From contig JAKIUW010000033.1 of the NCBI GenBank assembly GCA_021647365.1, positions 1-36,181 on the forward strand: 36,181 bases of DNA, given 5' to 3'. Of the stretch, positions 32,136 to 36,181 are shown piece by piece. How positions within the stretch are numbered: the first letter of the stretch is position 1; each line of letters starts with the position of its first letter. The notes beneath the pieces were generated by a model that was given only the letters and a program-made list of their open reading frames with translations, made no database searches and was not told where the DNA came from. The DNA is from Cocleimonas sp. (GTDB lineage Bacteria > Pseudomonadota > Gammaproteobacteria > Thiotrichales > Thiotrichaceae). The translations under genes and the position numbers were made by a program.

Positions 32136-32410
32136 CTTAACAGCGTGAACAACATGTTCGCTGGTATTAATGCAGAGGGCGTGCCAACTTTTCGTAAAGA
32201 CAGTTAAGCTGTTGATTATAATGTATAAATAAGTATTTTGTTTGTTGTTGAAAATTGGAAATTAAATACTAATTGTCAGCTATTTGTGTCACTTTATGAC
32301 TGTAAAAGCATAAAGTTGACAGCTGGTGACAGGTTTCATGCCGTTTGTCTGTGATTGCTCAAAGTATCGCTTGATGACATTAGGCATACATTTGTGTTGC
32401 ATTGACATTA
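32136..32410. other. pilA-BrnT intergenic region
   Basis: No gene is evident. TGTCAGCT at 32274 and AGCTGGTGACA ending at 32331 enclose CACTTTATG / CATAAAGTT, an imperfect hairpin upstream of the toxin-antitoxin cluster that may be part of its operator. The rest is AT-rich. Confidence 0.4.
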
Positions 32411-32692
32411 ATGAAAGAAATTAATTGGAACCCCACTAAAAACCAGCAACTCATTACAGAGCGTGGGGTATCTTTTGAAGATGTTGTCTTTTATTTACAG
32501 AAAAATGCTATTTTAGATGATATTGAATACCCTAATAGAGATAAATATCCAAATCAACGTGTGTTTGTAATTTCTATAGATGCTTATGTGTATCTTGTCC
32601 CATATGTAGAAGACGAGAAAGAAATTTTTTTGAAAACAATTATCCCCAGTCGAAAGGCAACAAGACAATATAGTGGAGAAAGCAATGACTGA
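32411..32692 (+). CDS. BrnT-like toxin
   Basis: This 93-residue basic-and-acidic protein has the BrnT-type pattern: an N-terminal INWNPTKNQQLITERGVSFED (here INWNPTKNQQ and ITERGVSFEDV), a central YPNQRVFVISIDAYVYLVPYV sheet and a C-terminal IIPSRKATRQY. BrnT toxins are RelE-fold ribonucleases paired with downstream RHH antitoxins, and the next gene encodes one, so the toxin-first order fits. I chose the ATG rather than an in-frame TTG three codons earlier. No strong ribosome site is visible. Confidence 0.78.
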   Translation: MKEINWNPTKNQQLITERGVSFEDVVFYLQKNAILDDIEYPNRDKYPNQRVFVISIDAYVYLVPYVEDEKEIFLKTIIPSRKATRQYSGESND

Positions 32693-32987
32693 TCCAAAAT
32701 TAAGCACAGAAGAGCTAGATATTCTCAATGATTTTGAAGCGGGTGAGTTTGAATCAGTATTAACGCCAGAGCGAGAAAAACAATTACAAGCGCTTGCAAA
32801 AGAGACGTTTAAAAAAGATCGGCGTATTAATATAAGAATCTCTAGCCATGATTTAGAATCCCTACAACGACGCGCACTTGAAGAAGGCATTCCTTATCAA
32901 ACATTGGTTTCTAGTGTACTTCATAAGTATGTATCAGGTGGGTTGCATGATTTGATGGTAAACAAAAAATACATAGCTAGAAATTAA
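32685..32987 (+). CDS. CopG/RHH-type antitoxin for the BrnT-like toxin
   Basis: This 100-residue protein has an acidic N-terminus (LSTEELDILNDFEAGEF), a linker, then a C-terminal ribbon-helix-helix: RRINIRISSHDLESLQRRAL and EEGIPYQTLVSSVLHKYVSG. This form is typical of CopG-type antitoxins in type II pairs. The ATG has GGAG 8 nt upstream and overlaps the toxin gene by 8 nt. A GTG four codons earlier is possible but would place GGAG inside the coding region. Confidence 0.82.
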   Translation: MTDPKLSTEELDILNDFEAGEFESVLTPEREKQLQALAKETFKKDRRINIRISSHDLESLQRRALEEGIPYQTLVSSVLHKYVSGGLHDLMVNKKYIARN

Positions 32988-32989
32988 TC

Positions 32990-33274
32990 ATGAATAAAAC
33001 GGTTATAAAATCAGATGAAAATATTTTTGAGGTATTAGGTGTACCCAATGCCTCTTTTGAAAAAATGCGGCTTGATTTAATGTTGGAAATTCATGAGTGG
33101 TTTGAGCTGTCTGGTTTGACACAAGTTAAGGCTGCTAAAGTCTTGGCTTGCACTCAACCACAGCTTAGTTTAATTTTAAAAGGTCGATATGAAGATTTTA
33201 CTATTGAGCGATTGGTTAAGATGCTTGATAGCCTTGGTAAAACTGTAAAGGTTAATGTGTTAGAAGCTGCTTAG
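32990..33274 (+). CDS. XRE-family helix-turn-helix protein (HigA-like)
   Basis: This 94-residue protein has a helix-turn-helix about residues 43-75 (LTQVKAAKVLACTQPQLSLI with LKGRYEDFTIERL following) and ends VNVLEAA. It belongs to the group of XRE proteins found as antitoxins of HigB-like toxins, but no such toxin adjoins it. It starts 2 nt after the CopG antitoxin gene, so the three genes probably form one transcript. It could be a regulator of the pair or an orphan antitoxin. Confidence 0.8.
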   Translation: MNKTVIKSDENIFEVLGVPNASFEKMRLDLMLEIHEWFELSGLTQVKAAKVLACTQPQLSLILKGRYEDFTIERLVKMLDSLGKTVKVNVLEAA

Positions 33275-33307
33275 CTGGTTAAAGGAAATGGTGTTCTAGA
33301 CCTTGTA

Positions 33308-33358
33308 AAAGCACACCCCCCTAGTTTTACATCATGTAAAACTAGGGGGGTGTGCTTT
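33308..33358. repeat. G-tract repeat doublet, head-to-head perfect palindrome
   Basis: A 51-bp perfect palindrome: AAAGCACA, six Cs, TAGTTTTACAT, a central C, then the exact inverse ATGTAAAACTA, six Gs and TGTGCTTT. The heads face inward, the opposite of the doublet at 23685-23762. It sits 34 nt after the XRE gene. A 25-bp uninterrupted stem could extrude as a cruciform or act as a terminator-like hairpin. Confidence 0.9.
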
Positions 33359-33421
33359 ATAATAACTTTTATGTAGAGTATATGAAGGTTGTTAATATTT
33401 AAAAGAGAATGAGAGAGAACT

Positions 33422-33771
33422 ATGCAACAAGCACAGCAACATCCTTTATCCATAAAAGACTATTTGAAAGGTGAACTTGAAAGTGAGATCCGCCATGAAT
33501 TTTATGATGGAGATGTTTACGCTTGATTGTTGAAGTGTTGTCACCCTCTACTGAGGGGATTGACCGACGTGAGAAATTACATGCATATCAAGGAATACCT
33601 TCTTTGCAAGAATATGTGATGGTTTCGCAAGAAGAGCAGAAAGTGGAATTGTATAGGCGTGATGGAAAATACTGGCAATACTTTTTACTAGATAAGAATG
33701 ATACGTTACATTTGGAATGCCTTGATGTCGACATTAAAATGAGCGAGGTGTACGAGGATGTGTTTAAATAA
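33422..33771 (+). pseudogene. Uma2-family endonuclease-like gene, internally deleted
   Basis: The first 34 codons (MQQAQQHPLSIKDYLKGE, then EIRHEFYDGDVYA) match the N-terminus of Uma2/DUF820 proteins and hit TGA at 33524. From 33523, in the next frame, LIVEVLSPSTEGIDRREKL, AYQGIPSLQEYVMVSQ and so on match the C-terminal half. About 80-100 central residues, which carry part of the restriction-endonuclease-like active site, are missing, and the junction is also out of frame. The C-terminal part alone could be translated but lacks a clear ribosome site. The call rests on recognisable family motifs on both sides of the junction. Confidence 0.8.
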
Positions 33772-33813
33772 AAATTAAAGTAATTTGTACTTTATCTAAC
33801 TAGGAGGAGATAA

Positions 33814-35031
33814 ATGGAAATCACAACAACCATATTACTGTGGGCATTCGGCTTGGCAGTGATACTTGGCATATTCGCCAATAAAACAAACTTTTGTACC
33901 ATGGGTGCAGTTTCTGATTTAGTCAATATTGGTGACACGGGACGGATGCGCGCTTGGGTGTTTGCTATGGGCTTGGCTATATTGGGTGTGATGGTTATGT
34001 CTGTAATGGGCTTGACCGATACATCATTGATTGCAAGTAACGACACAGCAAACCCACCTTATCTAACATCAAATTTCGCATGGCCACGTAACCTGCTGGG
34101 TGGTTTAATCTTTGGTGTGGGTATGACTTTAGGTTCGGGCTGTGGCAATAAAACATTAATACGTTTAGGCGGCGGTAATATTAAATCGCTATTTGTGTTA
34201 TTCGCAATGGGCATTATGGCGTACTTTATGATGTTTACAGATTTTAGTAACGATGCCTTCTTACAATGGATGGAGCCTGCATTTGTTGACCTATCTGCAA
34301 TGGGGGTTGAAAACCAAGGTTTAGGAAGTGTTATTGCTTATGCGGCAGGTAGTGACCCTGCAACCACAACAACGATGGTTGCAGCTGTGTTAGGTGGTTT
34401 ATTAGTGCTATGGGCTTTTCTTTCATCAGACTTTAGAAGTAACTTTGATAATATCCTAGGTGGCTTCGTAGTCGCTGCTGTTGTTATAGCCGCATGGTGG
34501 GTAACAACAGGTGAGCTAGGGCAAAACTTATTAGAAGAAGCTGAAATGATGGATGAACGCCCTTTCGCTATAGGTGCACAATCATTCACTTTTGCACAAC
34601 CTTCAGGTCATTTGATTCGTTGGATTGAAACAGGCTTCTCAAAAAGTTTGATCACCTTTGCATTAGTAGCAGGTGCAGGCGTTATTGCAGGTTCATTTCT
34701 TTATTCAGTGCTATTTAGGAAGTTTAGAATTGAGTGGTTCGCAAGCTGGAAAGATTTTTTCGTACACATCATAGGTGGATTGTTAATGGGCATCGGTGGC
34801 GTACTTGCCATGGGTTGTACCATCGGCCAAGGTGTAACAGGCGCATCTACTTTGGCAATGGGTTCTTTCTTAACCTTTTTTGCCATTGTATTTGGTAGTG
34901 CGCTGACCATGAAAATACAATATTACAAAATGGTCTATGAAGAAGAAGCAAGTTTTACAAAGGCATTAGTAGCAAGCTTGGCAGATATGAAACTGCTTCC
35001 CAATGGGCTGAGAAAGCTAGATAAGGTTTAA
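33814..35031 (+). CDS. YeeE/YedE-family sulfur-compound transporter
   Basis: This 405-residue polytopic membrane protein has about ten hydrophobic helices and the duplicated Sulf_transp layout. Three conserved cysteine motifs are present: NKTNFCTMG (Cys28), LGSGCGNKTL (Cys110) and AMGCTIGQG (Cys335). In the thiosulfate transporter TsuA, conserved cysteines of this kind line the conduction path. It probably imports thiosulfate or related sulfur species across the inner membrane. A strong AGGAGG lies 7 nt before the ATG. No sulfurtransferase gene (TusA or rhodanese) is adjacent, so the substrate is inferred from the family. Confidence 0.85.
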   Translation: MEITTTILLWAFGLAVILGIFANKTNFCTMGAVSDLVNIGDTGRMRAWVFAMGLAILGVMVMSVMGLTDTSLIASNDTANPPYLTSNFAWPRNLLGGLIFGVGMTLGSGCGNKTLIRLGGGNIKSLFVLFAMGIMAYFMMFTDFSNDAFLQWMEPAFVDLSAMGVENQGLGSVIAYAAGSDPATTTTMVAAVLGGLLVLWAFLSSDFRSNFDNILGGFVVAAVVIAAWWVTTGELGQNLLEEAEMMDERPFAIGAQSFTFAQPSGHLIRWIETGFSKSLITFALVAGAGVIAGSFLYSVLFRKFRIEWFASWKDFFVHIIGGLLMGIGGVLAMGCTIGQGVTGASTLAMGSFLTFFAIVFGSALTMKIQYYKMVYEEEASFTKALVASLADMKLLPNGLRKLDKV

Positions 35032-35055
35032 TTTTAAAAATCGTAATAAAACCGC

Positions 35056-35083
35056 TTGAACGGGAGTTTCGGTAGTGTATACT
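35056..35083 (+). promoter_or_regulatory. Promoter of the tRNA-Lys gene
   Basis: TTGAAC (35056-35061) and TATACT (35078-35083) are spaced by 16 nt. A GC-rich discriminator (ACCGCCTCTC region) follows, as in stable-RNA promoters. CGGTAGT-gtat-ACTACCG forms a 7-bp inverted repeat over the -10. Confidence 0.6.
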
Positions 35084-35135
35084 ACCGCCTCTCTTGATTG
35101 AGAGCAGTTTTATACTACTTTCAATAAGAAGAAAA

Positions 35136-35211
35136 GGGCCGTTAGCTCAGCCGGTAGAGCAGTTGACTTTTAATCAATTGGTCGAGCGTTCGAATCGCTC
35201 ACGGCCCACCA
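35136..35211 (+). tRNA. tRNA-Lys (anticodon UUU)
   Basis: A 76-nt cloverleaf with encoded CCA. The acceptor strands are GGGCCGT and ACGGCCC. The D arm contains AGCTCAGCCGGTAGAGC, the anticodon loop is CTTTTAA with anticodon TTT, and the T arm contains GCGTTCGAATCGC (the TTCGAAT loop). An integrase fragment lies 73 nt downstream on the opposite strand, so this tRNA is the probable attachment site. Confidence 0.97.
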
Positions 35212-35220
35212 TATTTTTCA

Positions 35221-35248
35221 AAGGCTTAGCTTGCGCTAAGCCTTTTTT
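35221..35248 (+). terminator. Intrinsic terminator of tRNA-Lys
   Basis: AAGGCTTAGC and GCTAAGCCTT form a 10-bp stem around TTGC, followed by a T6 run, 9 nt after the tRNA. Confidence 0.92.
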
Positions 35249-35284
35249 GTTTTAAGCCTTGTGCCAATTTTGTGCCAAAACTTT

Positions 35285-35788
35285 TTAGAGTTGGCATGAG
35301 TTGTTCGCATATTCGGCTAAATGTGACTCACCTAAATGCGCGTAGCGTCTAACCATTGCTACATTTTCCCATGCGCCAAGCTCTTGTAAAACGTTGATTG
35401 GCGTTCCGTTTTGAACATGCCATGAGGCCCAGGTGTGCCGCAAGTCATGCCAACGAAAATTTTTGATACCCACTTTCTTTAAAGCTTTGTACCAAGCCTT
35501 CGTCGTCATTTGTCCTACTGGTTTTCCACGAAAAGTAAAAACAAATTCTGGATGATTTCCTTTCAGGGCTGTAAGTATCTCTATTGCGTCATCATTCAAG
35601 GGAATAAGAAATGTTTTCTTCCCTTTTTTTGCTTGATCTTCAAAGATCCAGCAAGTTCGACGTTTTAAATCAACTTGTGACCACACTAAATTCTTAATAT
35701 GACCCTGACGTAAACCTGTTGCTAAAGCAAAACGAACTGCAAAAACCTGATGTTTTGGTAGTGCATCAATGTGTGTAAATCTATCAAC
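35285..35788 (-). pseudogene. Tyrosine integrase, C-terminal catalytic fragment
   Basis: The frame encodes the catalytic domain of a phage-type tyrosine recombinase. It has VDRFTHIDALPKHQVF, then FALATGLRQGHIKNL with the first catalytic Arg, WHDLRHTWASWHVQNG with HxxR, and the nucleophile Tyr in RRYAHLGESHL. The frame is closed by TAG at 35789-35791, directly upstream of VDRF, so the core-binding and arm-binding domains are missing. A GTG at codon 35 of the fragment could start a shorter protein that lacks the first catalytic Arg. It faces the 3' end of tRNA-Lys at 73 nt, the usual place for an integrase of a tRNA-inserted element. Confidence 0.85.
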
Positions 35789-36069
35789 CTAGAACATAAA
35801 ATAGGCAGTTACAGTCTCTAGAGATCTGTAAATAGTCATATTTGAGCCTGAAAGATTCAATATAATGAAATATATATTGAGTAAATACAATTACCCCCCC
35901 TTTATCCGTTAACAAATAGAGACCGTCTGGTCTTGCGCCATAAATACTTACTTAATGCTATAAATACCCTGAAAAACAGATAATCATAATTCTCAGGGAA
36001 TAGTTTATGAGTTTAAATCGAGTTCAATCGACTCTAATACAAGTAATCAATAGAAGTTGTTAATAAGCA
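35789..36069. other. Degraded region between integrase fragment and IS21-like end
   Basis: No gene of convincing length. A CCCTGA/TCAGGG inverted repeat lies at 35967-35998. An 18-codon ORF (from MSLNRVQSTL, 36007-36063) follows with a CAGGGA before it, but is probably a stub. The sequence is AT-rich and unrelated to the integrase coding frame. Confidence 0.4.
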
Positions 36070-36181
36070 TGCAAAACTGACCCACTTTAGGGGTTAATTG
36101 GCATCGAAAATTGACCCACCTATTTGTAGTTTAATACCAAGTTTTTAGCTTGGGGAATTTAATAGGTGATATTAATGGAAA
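36070..36181 (+). mobile_element. Left end of an IS21-family-like insertion sequence (partial)
   Basis: The putative end begins TGCAAAACTGACCCAC and a second copy, AAAATTGACCCACC, lies at 36107-36120. Multiple TGACCCA-type terminal repeats and a 5' TG are typical of IS21-family ends. A possible first gene (istA) starts at ATG 36175 after AGGTGAT, but only two codons are in the window. The element continues beyond the edge. Confidence 0.65.

Noticed and set aside
32402..32410. TTG start for the BrnT-like gene.
   Set aside because: An ATG three codons later gives the usual N-terminus, and nothing supports the rarer codon.
13842..33358. Possible CRISPR array from repeated G-rich units.
   Set aside because: The units are scattered, unevenly spaced and partly inverted, with no regular spacers and no cas genes.
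31464..33358. The repeats as DNA uptake sequences, given the nearby pilin gene.
   Set aside because: They are much longer than known uptake words, and too few copies are visible to judge genome-wide density.

Overview
The window comes from a gammaproteobacterium with a low-to-moderate GC genome. The evidence is a complete gammaproteobacterial-order division and cell wall (dcw) cluster with rnpB just upstream of mraZ, a meso-diaminopimelate-type MurE, LpxH (so an outer membrane with lipid A), the divergent cysS / ppiB-like / lpxH arrangement, and type IV pilin genes with TfpX/TfpZ-type accessory proteins. I cannot name a genus from sequence alone. Core genes are interspersed with small accessory modules: one phage-defence deaminase, several toxin-antitoxin pairs, a RAYT-type transposase, and several families of short palindromic repeats.

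Layout. 1-911: 3' part of a glutathione-reductase-family enzyme. 910-1046: a long palindrome joining two convergent genes. 1045-2900 (minus): an AvcD/DcdV-type anti-phage dCTP/dCMP deaminase with a small upstream ORF or leader RNA and a hairpin over its ribosome binding site. 3077-3738: RHH/VapC toxin-antitoxin pair. 3783-4811: secreted DUF1176 protein. 5074-5349: PAAR protein. 5461-5818: RNase P RNA. 6142-23491: dcw cluster mraZ-rsmH-ftsL-ftsI-murE-murF-mraY-murD-ftsW-murG-murC-ddlB-ftsQ-ftsA-ftsZ, mostly with overlapping stop/start codons and preceded by three MraZ-box-like repeats. 23488-23762: three stacked stem-loop elements between convergent ftsZ and cysS. 23817-26798: cysS (minus), a lipoprotein cyclophilin, lpxH. 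26943-32009: a pilin neighbourhood with pilA and two tfpZ-like paralogues (all minus), interrupted by two toxin-antitoxin pairs and a RAYT transposase flanked by 35-bp direct repeats. 32411-33274: BrnT-like/CopG/XRE cluster. 33422-33771: broken Uma2 gene. 33814-35031: YeeE/YedE sulfur transporter. 35136-35211: tRNA-Lys(UUU), next to a decapitated tyrosine integrase, then the left end of an IS21-like element at the window edge.

How the genes work together. The dcw block makes UDP-MurNAc-pentapeptide (murC, murD, murE, murF, ddlB), converts it to lipid I and II (mraY, murG), polymerises and cross-links it at the septum (ftsW, ftsI), and organises the divisome (ftsL, ftsQ, ftsA, ftsZ). The accessory genes concern phage defence, plasmid-like addiction modules, pilus assembly and mobile-element traffic at a tRNA gene.

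Most unusual points. (1) A G-tract repeat family occurs at six loci between 13.8 and 33.4 kb. One perfect 32-bp copy lies in frame inside lpxH without changing the length of the protein relative to E. coli LpxH. (2) Two diverged members of a second palindrome family each begin in the stop codon of the gene before them, between convergent genes. (3) A hairpin covers the Shine-Dalgarno sequence of the anti-phage deaminase. (4) The lipoprotein cyclophilin has an internal ribosome binding site and start that could also yield a cytoplasmic form.
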